Both the position numbers and the translations under genes were made by a program. Positions 1 to 5,927 of a stretch of DNA of 9,161 nt are shown here, piece after piece; positions within the stretch are counted from its first letter, which is position 1, and every line of letters starts with the position of its first letter. Below the pieces are notes generated by a model. It ran no database searches. It worked only from the letters and a program-made list of their open reading frames with translations, and had not been told where the DNA came from. Source of the stretch: Phycisphaerae bacterium (GTDB lineage Bacteria; Planctomycetota; Phycisphaerae; UBA1845; PWPN01); contig PWPN01000240.1 in assembly GCA_003557125.1 (NCBI GenBank), forward strand, positions 1 to 9,161, given 5' to 3'.

Positions 1-851
1 TCGGGTTCGTGCACGGGAAATCGGCCGAGCGGCGTGTTCTCCGGCTGGAACGTCCAGGGGATGAAGGCCGTGAAGCCGCCCGTCTCGTCCTGGAGGTCGC
101 GCACGCGCTGCAGGTGCTCGATGCGTTCGGCCATCGTCTCGATGTGGCCGAACATCATCGTGATCGTCGTGCGCATGCCGAGCAGGTGCGCCGCGCGCAT
201 GACCTCGAGGTATTCGTCGGTCCGGCACTTGCCGGGGCTGACCTCGGCACGAACGCGATCAACGAGTATCTCGGCCCCGCCGCCTGGGATCGTATCGAGC
301 CCGGCCTCGCGAAGACGGGTCAGCACCTCGCGGATCGGCATCCCGAAGACCTTGTGGAACCACACGATCTCCGGCGGGCTGAACGCATGCACGTGGATCG
401 ACGGGAACCGCCCCTTGATGAAACGCAGCAAGGCGAGGTACCAGTCGAAGTCCAGGATCTCCGGCGGAGCAAGGCCGCCCTGCATGAGCACCTGCGTGCC
501 GCCGACGTCGACGAGTTCCTGAATCTTTTCGCCGATCGCATCGAAGCTCAAAACGTATCCGTCCGGCAGGCCCGGCCGGGGATGCGCGACGTCCGGCGGG
601 TCGGCCTTGAAGTTGCAGAACAGGCAGCCCGAGGTGCACCAGTTCGAATAATTGATGTTGCGGTCCACGACGTACGTGCGCCACGGCTCGGGATGGAGCA
701 ACTGTGTGACGGCATGCGCCCGACGGCCGAGCTCGTGGATCGTGCCGTCACGGTACATTTCCAACGCGTCGGCTATATCGATCCGGGGAGGGCGAACAGC
801 CGATGCGTGAGCGTTCAACCTTGGCGGCGATGGATCGCGTGCGGATGGCAT
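1..851 (-). CDS. mqnC: Cyclic dehypoxanthinyl futalosine synthase MqnC, radical SAM (partial, 3' end off window)
   Basis: Radical SAM enzyme that cyclises dehypoxanthine futalosine in the futalosine pathway to menaquinone; cytoplasmic. Reading leftward from the ATG at 851, 283 codons are open to the window edge; the family is about 360-380 residues, so roughly the last quarter is missing. I see the radical SAM cluster motif C72-X3-C76-X2-C79 just after VVDRNINYSN (61-70), then GGTQVLMQGG (117-126), HVHAFSPPEI (153-162), IPGGGAEIL (188-196), TMMFGH (231-236) and DETGGFTAFIPWTFQP (255-270). HVHAFSPPEI and the LMQGG segment fit MqnC rather than the related aminofutalosine synthase MqnE. The start overlaps the mqnA stop by one base (TGATG), so translation is probably coupled and the two genes form one minus-strand operon. 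Confidence 0.95.
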   Translation of the reverse strand, partial: MPSARDPSPPRLNAHASAVRPPRIDIADALEMYRDGTIHELGRRAHAVTQLLHPEPWRTYVVDRNINYSNWCTSGCLFCNFKADPPDVAHPRPGLPDGYVLSFDAIGEKIQELVDVGGTQVLMQGGLAPPEILDFDWYLALLRFIKGRFPSIHVHAFSPPEIVWFHKVFGMPIREVLTRLREAGLDTIPGGGAEILVDRVRAEVSPGKCRTDEYLEVMRAAHLLGMRTTITMMFGHIETMAERIEHLQRVRDLQDETGGFTAFIPWTFQPENTPLGRFPVHEP

Positions 852-1642
852 CAGGCCACCTTTCCGGTCGCCGAGACGAAACCCTCAGCCACAGCCAGCG
901 CGGTGAAGCGGGCGATGGCCTCTTCCGCCGCGGGCGTGATCCTGTAACGCATGCACTGTGTCAGGTAATGGACAGCCAGCTCGCGCGTCCAGCCGTGCAC
1001 GGGCGCGAACTCGGCTGCGAGCTCCACAGACCGCTCCAGGCCTCGATCGCGCGCCTCCGATAAGAGCTGCCCGAGCGAAGCGTTGTCGACTCGGCCGACC
1101 GGGGCGGCCCAGACCGCGAAGACGAACGGCAGGCCCGTCCACTGCGTCCACGCCTGGCCCAGATCGACACAGTAAGGCCAATCCGCCTGAGGCACGGAAA
1201 CCACCTTGTCGCCGATGAGCAGTACGGACTCGCACGTCTGGGGCATCCCGTCTGCCAAGTCGCGGACCGCGATCGGCCTGTTGTAAAAGTGGCGCCAGAG
1301 CAACTGCGCGAGGACGACCGAGGTATGCGAATCGCCGTCGACGCGCAGCGTCGTCATCGACTCGGGCGGCACGTGCGAGAAAACGCGGACCGTCAGCGTC
1401 TCGCCTTCCGATGCGATCCCCGCATCCGAGATCCGTTCCCAGGCGCCGCCCGCGCGGGCCAGGTCGATCACCGGGACGAGGGCCGCGTCGACCCGCCCGC
1501 CGGTAAGCATCGCAGCCAGCCGGGAGGGGACCGCCGGGTAGAGTTCGATATCGGGGCGCTCAGCCAATCCGTCGATCAGCGGTCGTGTATTGAGAAACTC
1601 CACAACGCCCAGGCGCGTCGGTTGAGGGTGTGAGACTGTCAT
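851..1642 (-). CDS. mqnA: Chorismate dehydratase MqnA
   Basis: First enzyme of the futalosine menaquinone pathway: it removes water from chorismate to give 3-[(1-carboxyvinyl)oxy]benzoate. The 263-residue product has the usual family length and a periplasmic-binding-protein-like two-lobed fold is expected. Visible family signatures are GVVEFLNTRPL (12-22), VPSRLAAML (38-46), the chorismate-site segment around ASEGETLTV (77-85), LLIGDK (141-146) and DLGQAWTQWTGLPFVFAVW (160-178). The ATG at 1642 is chosen because it precedes the conserved N-terminal strand by about ten residues and lies 11 nt after a perfect TATAAT. No Shine-Dalgarno sequence is visible, so the message may have a leader of only about five bases. 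mqnC follows with a one-base overlap. A strong terminator and repeats upstream isolate this operon from folP. Confidence 0.95.
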   Translation of the reverse strand: MTVSHPQPTRLGVVEFLNTRPLIDGLAERPDIELYPAVPSRLAAMLTGGRVDAALVPVIDLARAGGAWERISDAGIASEGETLTVRVFSHVPPESMTTLRVDGDSHTSVVLAQLLWRHFYNRPIAVRDLADGMPQTCESVLLIGDKVVSVPQADWPYCVDLGQAWTQWTGLPFVFAVWAAPVGRVDNASLGQLLSEARDRGLERSVELAAEFAPVHGWTRELAVHYLTQCMRYRITPAAEEAIARFTALAVAEGFVSATGKVA

Positions 1643-1653
1643 GATGGATAACG

Positions 1654-1683
1654 ATTATATCTGCTCGACACCCATACGGACAA
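1654..1683 (-). promoter_or_regulatory. Predicted promoter of mqnA-mqnC
   Basis: On the minus strand a perfect TATAAT (1659 to 1654) follows TTGTCC (1683 to 1678) with an 18-base spacer. TTGTCC matches the sigma-70 -35 consensus at four of six positions. Transcription starting about seven bases beyond the -10 box would begin near 1647, only about five bases before the mqnA ATG at 1642. That would make the message almost leaderless, consistent with the absence of a ribosome binding site. Confidence 0.55.
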
Positions 1684-1704
1684 ACGTCGGTTTCCGGTGG
1701 GCAG

Positions 1705-1787
1705 GGTGGACGCTACAGAAACACGGGTGCCAGAAACACGGGTGCCAGAAACACGGGTGCCACTGGCGGCTTGTCCGCCAGTGCTCC
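1705..1787. repeat. Composite repeat: CTAC remnant, three 15-bp tandem units, 9-bp-arm hairpin (module B/G, copy 1)
   Basis: A right-arm remnant GGTGGACG plus CTAC (1705-1716) leads into three perfect 15-bp units CAGAAACACGGGTGC (1716-1730, 1731-1745, 1746-1760). A hairpin follows with arms CACTGGCGG (1761-1769) and CCGCCAGTG (1775-1783), a five-base loop, then CTCC (1784-1787). Read on the other strand, GGAG directly precedes the hairpin. Nearly the same block recurs at 3091-3160. It is non-coding in my reading; the pentapeptide repeats it would encode follow only from the 15-base period. Confidence 0.9.
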
Positions 1788-1810
1788 TTGCATGGTGCAC
1801 ACCGGGGGTC

Positions 1811-1846
1811 CGCTCCCTCACGGTCGCGGCTCGGATCGGACGTCCG
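1811..1846. repeat. 36-bp dispersed repeat (module C, copy 1)
   Basis: The 36 bases from CGCTCCCTCACGG to GACGTCCG occur again at 3213-3248 with a single mismatch. The last six bases form the start of the adjacent CGTCCGCC hairpin arm (module D). Confidence 0.9.
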
Positions 1847-1867
1847 CCACGGGGGGGCGGACGCTAC
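1841..1867 (-). repeat. REP-like palindrome with GTAG (module D, copy 1)
   Basis: Arms CGTCCGCC (1841-1848) and GGCGGACG (1856-1863) enclose a seven-base loop of A, C and a G run. CTAC follows at 1864-1867, so on the minus strand GTAG touches the hairpin foot. Other copies are at 3069-3094, 3185-3210 (one arm mismatch) and 6270-6295 (inverted). Confidence 0.85.
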
Positions 1868-1875
1868 AGGGTGGG

Positions 1876-1892
1876 ACGGGCGTCTCGCCCGT
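1876..1892. repeat. Short palindrome ACGGGCGTCTCGCCCGT (module E, copy 1)
   Basis: Seven-base arms ACGGGCG and CGCCCGT with loop TCT. The identical 17-mer occurs at 2984-3000. In copy 1 it is separated from module D by CAGGGTGGG. The corresponding flank CGTACCACCCTGTAG is also kept beside the module D copy at 6270, so E and D seem to travel together. Confidence 0.85.
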
Positions 1893-1910
1893 TTGCAGGA
1901 GATAAGAGAC

Positions 1911-1944
1911 AATAAAAAGCCCTCGGCAGGCCTGCCGAGGGCTT
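1911..1944 (-). terminator. Strong intrinsic terminator, minus strand, between folP and mqnA
   Basis: A perfect 28-base palindrome (1917-1944) has 14-base arms, AAGCCCTCGGCAGG and its complement, with no spacer. Read on the minus strand it runs into TTTTTATT (1918 down to 1911), the form of a rho-independent terminator. The plus-strand side lacks a T-run. No minus-strand gene ends here: the nearest upstream one, glmM, stops at 3257. It may stop read-through from there into mqnA, or end an unrecognised small transcript. Confidence 0.75.
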
Positions 1945-1980
1945 CGTATCATGCACGGTAATTCTTGTTTCGCGGGGTGC

Positions 1981-2007
1981 CACTGGCGGCTTGTCCGCCA
2001 GTGCTCC
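1981..2007. repeat. Solo 9-bp-arm hairpin with CTCC/GGAG (module G)
   Basis: Arms CACTGGCGG (1981-1989) and CCGCCAGTG (1995-2003) with the same five-base loop and CTCC (2004-2007) as at 1761-1787. Only the last bases (GGGTGC) of a 15-bp unit precede it. A further small palindrome, CAGGAGACTCCTG, overlaps its right edge (2007-2019). Confidence 0.85.
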
Positions 2008-2048
2008 AGGAGACTCCTGCAGGATGCGGCGTCCAAGGCCGCAATGTC

Positions 2049-2054
2049 TATAAT
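2049..2054 (+). promoter_or_regulatory. TATAAT box six bases before folP ATG
   Basis: A perfect TATAAT ends six bases before the folP ATG at 2061. Transcription would be expected to start at or next to that A, giving a leaderless message; no Shine-Dalgarno sequence precedes the ATG. I could not find a good -35 box at 16-18 bases, which lowers confidence. Confidence 0.45.
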
Positions 2055-2060
2055 GCCCGC

Positions 2061-2930
2061 ATGAAAACAGATGTCTCACCCATTCGGTTGCCGCACGGGC
2101 CGTTGGCGGTCGGTTCCGGTCCGTTCGTGTTCGGCGTGCTGAACGTCACGCCCGACTCATTCAGCGACGGCGGGCGATTCGTCGGCGTACAGGATGCCGT
2201 CGATGCGGGCTGCCGGATGGCCGAGGCCGGGGCGGACGTGATCGACGTCGGCGGTGAATCGACGCGCCCCGGCGCCGAACCCGTATCGGCTGACGAACAG
2301 ATCCGCAGGACCCAGCCGGTCATCGCCGCCCTCGCTGAGCGACTTGGGCCCGATGGGCCTGCGCTGTCGATCGACACGCGCGCTGCGCGCGTCGCACGCG
2401 CCGCCCTCGACGCCGGTGCACGGATCATCAATGACATCACAGCCCTGCGCGACGATGCGGAGATGGCTTCACTGGCAGCCGAGCGCCATGCGGTTGTCGT
2501 GTTGATGCACATGCAGGGTACGCCGACCACCATGCAGCAGCGTCCCACGTATGACGACGTCGTCGGCGAAGTGCGTGCGTTTCTGGCGGACCGCGTTGCG
2601 TCGGTGACGACAGCCGGCATCGCACCCTCGCGGATCATCATCGACCCGGGGATCGGATTCGGTAAGACCACAGACCACAACCTGGCCATTCTGGCCGGGC
2701 TGACCGCATTCCGGGAGATCGGCGTCCCCGTACTCGTCGGGCCGTCGCGCAAACGCTTTATCGGCCAACTCCTGGGCATCGAAGATCCGGCCGACCGCCT
2801 TTACGGCACGCTCGCAGCCGTGGCTGCATGTGTGTTGGCCGGTGTCGAGTGCGTCCGGGTCCACGATGTGGCCGAGTCGCGCCAGGTGGCCGACCTCTGT
2901 GCCGCCATCCGCCGCAGCCGAACCGGCTGA
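2061..2930 (+). CDS. folP: Dihydropteroate synthase FolP
   Basis: Joins p-aminobenzoate to the pterin pyrophosphate to give dihydropteroate in folate synthesis; this is the enzyme family targeted by sulfonamides. The 289-residue TIM-barrel protein is of normal length and appears complete. Motifs in order: GVLNVTPDSFSDGG (25-38), VIDVGGESTRPGA (60-72), SIDT (103-106), IINDI (122-126), LMHMQGTP (148-155), IIDPGIGFGKT (193-203), GPSRKRF (227-233) and VRVHDV (265-270). Expected substrate contacts are N28, D105, N124, D195, K231, R266 and H268. The frame is open back to 1965, but that stretch is repeat sequence, and the ATG at 2061 gives the standard N-terminus. In E. coli folP lies directly upstream of glmM; here the two are neighbours but convergent, separated by repeat cluster 2. 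Confidence 0.96.
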   Translation: MKTDVSPIRLPHGPLAVGSGPFVFGVLNVTPDSFSDGGRFVGVQDAVDAGCRMAEAGADVIDVGGESTRPGAEPVSADEQIRRTQPVIAALAERLGPDGPALSIDTRAARVARAALDAGARIINDITALRDDAEMASLAAERHAVVVLMHMQGTPTTMQQRPTYDDVVGEVRAFLADRVASVTTAGIAPSRIIIDPGIGFGKTTDHNLAILAGLTAFREIGVPVLVGPSRKRFIGQLLGIEDPADRLYGTLAAVAACVLAGVECVRVHDVAESRQVADLCAAIRRSRTG

Positions 2931-2960
2931 GAGGGAGCGTGCGAACCCATTCCGAGCCGC

Positions 2961-3000
2961 ACCCATGTTCGAATGTGGGTGGTACGGGCGTCTCGCCCGT
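2961..3000. repeat. Palindromes after folP (imperfect hairpin plus module E, copy 2)
   Basis: An imperfect palindrome at 2961-2980 (ACCCATGTTC / GAATGTGGGT, eight of ten positions pair) is followed by ACGGGCGTCTCGCCCGT (2984-3000), identical to 1876-1892, and then TTTACC. The second hairpin with its three T residues lies 53 bases after the folP stop and could act as a weak terminator. Confidence 0.75.
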
Positions 3001-3036
3001 TTACCCCTGTTGGACTTGTGTGCCACAGCTCCGTGA

Positions 3037-3066
3037 GCAGTGTTGCGAGATGCAGTGTTGCGAGAT
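3037..3066. repeat. Two perfect 15-bp tandem units
   Basis: The unit GCAGTGTTGCGAGAT occurs twice head to tail (3037-3051 and 3052-3066). It differs in sequence from the other 15-bp tandem repeat but has the same period. Seen only at this place in the window. Confidence 0.9.
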
Positions 3067-3068
3067 AA

Positions 3069-3094
3069 CGTCCGCCACGGGGGGCGGACGCTAC
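3069..3094 (-). repeat. REP-like palindrome with GTAG (module D, copy 2)
   Basis: Arms CGTCCGCC (3069-3076) and GGCGGACG (3083-3090), six-base loop, then CTAC (3091-3094), read as GTAG at the hairpin foot on the minus strand. Its right end runs straight into the first 15-bp unit, as does the remnant at 1705-1716. Confidence 0.85.
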
Positions 3095-3160
3095 AGAACA
3101 CGGGTGCCAGAAACACGGGTGCCAGAAACACGGGTGCCACTGGCGGCTTGTCCGCCAGTG
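3094..3160. repeat. Three tandem units plus 9-bp-arm hairpin (module B/G, copy 2)
   Basis: Units at 3094-3107 (14 bp, one A fewer), 3108-3122 and 3123-3137 (15 bp each), then arms CACTGGCGG (3138-3146) and CCGCCAGTG (3152-3160) with the same five-base loop. It is almost identical to 1713-1783. The base group after the hairpin is CTTC rather than CTCC. Confidence 0.9.
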
Positions 3161-3184
3161 CTTCTCAACTTCGTAGAGCAAAGA

Positions 3185-3210
3185 CGACCGCCACGGGGGG
3201 CGGACGCTAC
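3185..3210 (-). repeat. Degenerate REP-like palindrome with GTAG (module D, copy 3)
   Basis: Left arm CGACCGCC (3185-3192) differs by one base from CGTCCGCC; right arm GGCGGACG (3199-3206) and CTAC (3207-3210) are intact. It lies about 50 bases past the glmM stop and could help end that minus-strand operon, although only a short broken T-run follows. Confidence 0.75.
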
Positions 3211-3212
3211 AT

Positions 3213-3248
3213 CGCTCCCTCACGGTCGCGGCTCGGATCAGACGTCCG
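3213..3248. repeat. 36-bp dispersed repeat (module C, copy 2)
   Basis: It matches 1811-1846 at 35 of 36 positions. It ends eight bases short of the glmM stop codon (3257-3259). In this copy the hairpin that follows module C in cluster 1 is absent, as if cut off at the gene end. Confidence 0.9.
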
Positions 3249-3256
3249 AAACCGCT

Positions 3257-4606
3257 TCATTCCACGCTATCGAGGATCGTCTTCATCTTTTCGACGAGTG
3301 CGTCGGCCCGCGGGCGTGACGTTGCCTCGGCGATGATCCGCACGATCGGCTCGGTGTTCGAGCCGCGAACGTGCACCCAGCCGTCCTCGAGATCGATCCG
3401 CACGCCGTCGCTGTCGTTGAGACGTTCATCGCGATGCGCCTGGCGGACCTGCTCCAGGAACCGCGCGATGCGTTCGGCCGGGCATGTGAACTGCGTTTTG
3501 ATCATCGTGTACGCGGGAAGCTCAGCGACCAGCTCCGAGATGCGCTTGCCCGTGACAGCCATCAGCTCGAGCACGAGGCCCATGGCTACGAGACTGTCGC
3601 GGATGAGCCCGACGCGCGGGTCGATAATGCCGCCGTTGCCTTCGCCGCCGAAGACGCAACCGTGCTCGTGGATGGCGTCCACGACGTTCGCCTCGCCGAC
3701 GGGCGTACGGAACACGCGGCACGATCCGCCTGCCGCCGCAGCGAGGTCGTCGATCATCCGCGAGGTGGATAAATTGGCAGCCGCCGGGCCCGGGCGCGTC
3801 GTGAACAGGTGCCTGGCCGCCAGCGCAAGCGTGTACTCTTCGCCGATGTATCGGCCGCCCTCATCGACGATCGCAAGTCGATCCGCGTCCGGATCCAGGG
3901 CGAATCCCGCATCGGCCGAGTGCGTCCGGACCGCGTCGCAGAGACCCTCGAGATGTTCGGCCCGCGGCTCGGGCGGATGGGCGAAGCGTCCCGTCGGCGC
4001 TTCGTTGAGGCCGACCACTTCGCAGCCGAGTTTCTCGAGCAGTTGCCGTCCCTCGGCGCCGCCCGCCCCGTTGACGCTGTCCAGCACGATGCGGTAACGG
4101 CGAGGCGTTATCTGCTCGGGCGTAAGGATCTTCAGCGTTTCCGCCACGTGAATGTCGGCCGCCGACTCGTCCACGACGCACGCGCGCAGCGCGTCCACGT
4201 CGGCCAGCTGGAACGCCTTTTCCCGTGTGACGTCGAAAATCCTGCGTGCGGTCTCCGGTGCGGGCGCGCGTCCCTCCGCGGTGAGGAACTTGATCCCGTT
4301 GTACATGAGCGGATTGTGGCTGGCGGTAATGACCACGCCCCCGACCGCTCCGCAGTGACGGACCATCACGCCCACCGCCGGCGTCGAGACGATCCCCACC
4401 TGCACGGGTTCGCAACAGGTCGCCAGCAGGCCCGCGACGATGGCCGACTCGACCATCGGGCCGCTCGGTCGACTGTCACGGCCGACCACGACCCGGCCCG
4501 GCCCGTGCAACGTGCCGAACGCGCATGCCAACTCCGCAGCCAACGTCGGCGTCAGGGTCTGCCCGATGAGGCCGCGTACGCCCGAAACACTCATCATCAA
4601 TGTCAT
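3257..4606 (-). CDS. glmM: Alpha-D-phosphohexomutase, probable phosphoglucosamine mutase
   Basis: Probably converts glucosamine-6-phosphate to glucosamine-1-phosphate on the way to UDP-GlcNAc, for peptidoglycan and LPS. The 449-residue protein has all four phosphohexomutase signatures: VGRDSRPSG (41-49), the phosphoserine loop TASHNP with S96, the metal loop D238-P-D240-A-D242-R, the sugar loop GGEGNGG (320-326) and the phosphate loop RGSNTEPIVR (414-423). The GGEGNGG and DPDADR forms resemble the archaeal/Bacteroidetes GlmM-like branch rather than E. coli GlmM (GGEQSGH, DGDGDR). Phosphoglucomutase or phosphomannomutase activity is therefore possible. The ATG at 4606 is chosen because it gives a standard N-terminus (MSVSGVRGLIG) and overlaps the upstream stop by one base as TGATG; the longer open frame to 4822 runs inside the upstream gene. 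Confidence 0.88.
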   Translation of the reverse strand: MTLMMSVSGVRGLIGQTLTPTLAAELACAFGTLHGPGRVVVGRDSRPSGPMVESAIVAGLLATCCEPVQVGIVSTPAVGVMVRHCGAVGGVVITASHNPLMYNGIKFLTAEGRAPAPETARRIFDVTREKAFQLADVDALRACVVDESAADIHVAETLKILTPEQITPRRYRIVLDSVNGAGGAEGRQLLEKLGCEVVGLNEAPTGRFAHPPEPRAEHLEGLCDAVRTHSADAGFALDPDADRLAIVDEGGRYIGEEYTLALAARHLFTTRPGPAAANLSTSRMIDDLAAAAGGSCRVFRTPVGEANVVDAIHEHGCVFGGEGNGGIIDPRVGLIRDSLVAMGLVLELMAVTGKRISELVAELPAYTMIKTQFTCPAERIARFLEQVRQAHRDERLNDSDGVRIDLEDGWVHVRGSNTEPIVRIIAEATSRPRADALVEKMKTILDSVE

Positions 4607-5730
4607 CAGCGGAAATTCCCGATATCGCGGCGGATGAGAACCTTGCGTAACAGCAGGTGCCGCATGTTGCGGTGGACGGTCACTTCGCCGCTGACCTCGA
4701 AGACGATGCCGCGGGTTCCGCCCTCCGACAGCGACAGTGCCTCTTCCAGCAAACGATTGGGGAGCAGTCGGATGGGTCGAATCCGTGCATGATGTCCCCG
4801 GTCCTCGAACGCCAACATCCACCAGCCGTCATCGCCGAGCACCACGCGACCCGCCCGGTCGATCAGCAGCGTGCCCTCCAGCCATTGCCCGGTCGCGGGA
4901 TCGCCCGTCCTCGGGCCGGTCGGCGGTTCGAGCTCCTGCACGTCGATCGCGTCCTCGTCCGAAACGTCCGTTCGGACCAGGCTCTCGGGCATGACGACCG
5001 CACGGACAGGCTCGGTCGCCATCAGCTCGCGCACGACGTCCTCGGCTGTGGGTTCGCGGACGGCGGCAGGCGGCTCGACGGGTTGCTGCGGTTCCGCCTC
5101 GTGCGGGACCTCGGTCGGCGTCTCGACCGCGGGCGGTTCGAGCGGCGGTATCACCGGGCCCATCGGCCCGCAGCTTGCACCGGCCTGCAATTGCCCGACG
5201 TGTTCGATGAGCAGGTAATTGGCGCCTGCGAACTCGCTGACCCGGCCGGTCAGCAGAAAGACGATCGATTCGTCCGTGCCGGTCACGATGGCTTCGAGCA
5301 TTTCGAGACGTTCATTGGCAAGCAACCGCAGCGGGGGCGGCTCGGGGATCTCGTCGGTCGGCTCGAGTAGAGCGACCCAGTGTTGGCCATGGCGTTCGAT
5401 CCGCGCACAGCGCCCGCCGAGCATATACCCTTCCGGGAGCAGCCGTCGTTCGCGGGGAACCTCTCCGAAGACGCTCTCGGTTCGGTACGCCCCGACGGCG
5501 TCAGGGGCCGCCGGCTCGCTGGGCAGGATGAGCCCGCCGCGCGGTTCGGGGTCGAGCAGTTCCATCGGCACCTCTCGGGCGTTGGGGAATCGCGGCGTCT
5601 GACGTTCGCCCGCCGATTCGTCGGCCATCACGCCCTGGGTCGGGCGCTCCGCCTCCCGGGCATGGGTTTGCAGGCCGAAGCTGGCCGTCGTCGCACCGAA
5701 AATCAGTAGGATTGCTGCGTATCGAAACAT
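4606..5730 (-). CDS. Secreted protein with duplicated domain, unknown function
   Basis: A 374-residue protein of no function known to me. An N-terminal signal peptide is visible: R3, hydrophobic AAILLIFGATTASFGL (5-20) and likely cleavage near QTHA (21-24), so it should be exported. Two similar segments, roughly 100-178 and 285-365, share an EG start, an RLL-N--LE core (135-143 and 321-329) and a closing stretch IVF--(T/S)G-V followed by LL. A linker rich in Pro and Glu (about 193-235) joins them. The duplication suggests two copies of a small beta-rich domain, perhaps OB-like; that fold is a guess. From memory, similar segments occur in planctomycete hypothetical proteins. The gene is upstream of and overlaps glmM by one base, so the two are probably co-transcribed. 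A weak GGTGGGA precedes the ATG. Confidence 0.85.
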   Translation of the reverse strand: MFRYAAILLIFGATTASFGLQTHAREAERPTQGVMADESAGERQTPRFPNAREVPMELLDPEPRGGLILPSEPAAPDAVGAYRTESVFGEVPRERRLLPEGYMLGGRCARIERHGQHWVALLEPTDEIPEPPPLRLLANERLEMLEAIVTGTDESIVFLLTGRVSEFAGANYLLIEHVGQLQAGASCGPMGPVIPPLEPPAVETPTEVPHEAEPQQPVEPPAAVREPTAEDVVRELMATEPVRAVVMPESLVRTDVSDEDAIDVQELEPPTGPRTGDPATGQWLEGTLLIDRAGRVVLGDDGWWMLAFEDRGHHARIRPIRLLPNRLLEEALSLSEGGTRGIVFEVSGEVTVHRNMRHLLLRKVLIRRDIGNFR

Positions 5731-5927
5731 CGTCCCACCGTTTTATTGCAGGTGAACGCTCTGGAGGCCGATTCCATGCTCAGCCTCGCAGGCCGATCCA
5801 TCATCCCCCAATCGGTCAGCCTTGGCAACCTCCGCCCCTTTTTCCGCCGCCACAATTCCATCGGTTCAAGGCCGACTGAATCGCCAGTGAAGATGAGCGA
5901 CTCTCTCGGTATTCCGCGTGCCGATCG

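Noticed and set aside
9..947. Long plus-strand ORF antisense to mqnC and the mqnA end
   Set aside because: The opposite strand encodes MqnC with all its radical SAM motifs. The Arg/Ala-rich product is typical of a shadow frame at high GC.
1716..1783. CRISPR-like array
   Set aside because: The units are 15 bp and directly adjacent with no spacers, and no cas gene is nearby.
1641..1961. ORFs through repeat cluster 1 encoding pentapeptide repeats such as KHGCQ
   Set aside because: They exist because the tandem unit is 15 bases. They are open in several frames on both strands and have no start signals.
1965..2060. Longer start for folP at 1965
   Set aside because: The added part is translated repeat sequence, and the normal family N-terminus begins after 2061.
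2469..3223. Minus-strand ORFs through repeat cluster 2 and antisense to folP
   Set aside because: Repeat-derived at one end and a GC-rich shadow of folP at the other.
3809..4792. Long plus-strand ORF antisense to the mutase gene
   Set aside because: It opposes a complete phosphohexomutase with intact motifs and has no domain of its own.
4607..4822. N-terminal extension of the mutase to 4822
   Set aside because: The 72 extra codons overlap the upstream gene out of frame and have no family similarity. The ATG at 4606 gives the standard N-terminus.
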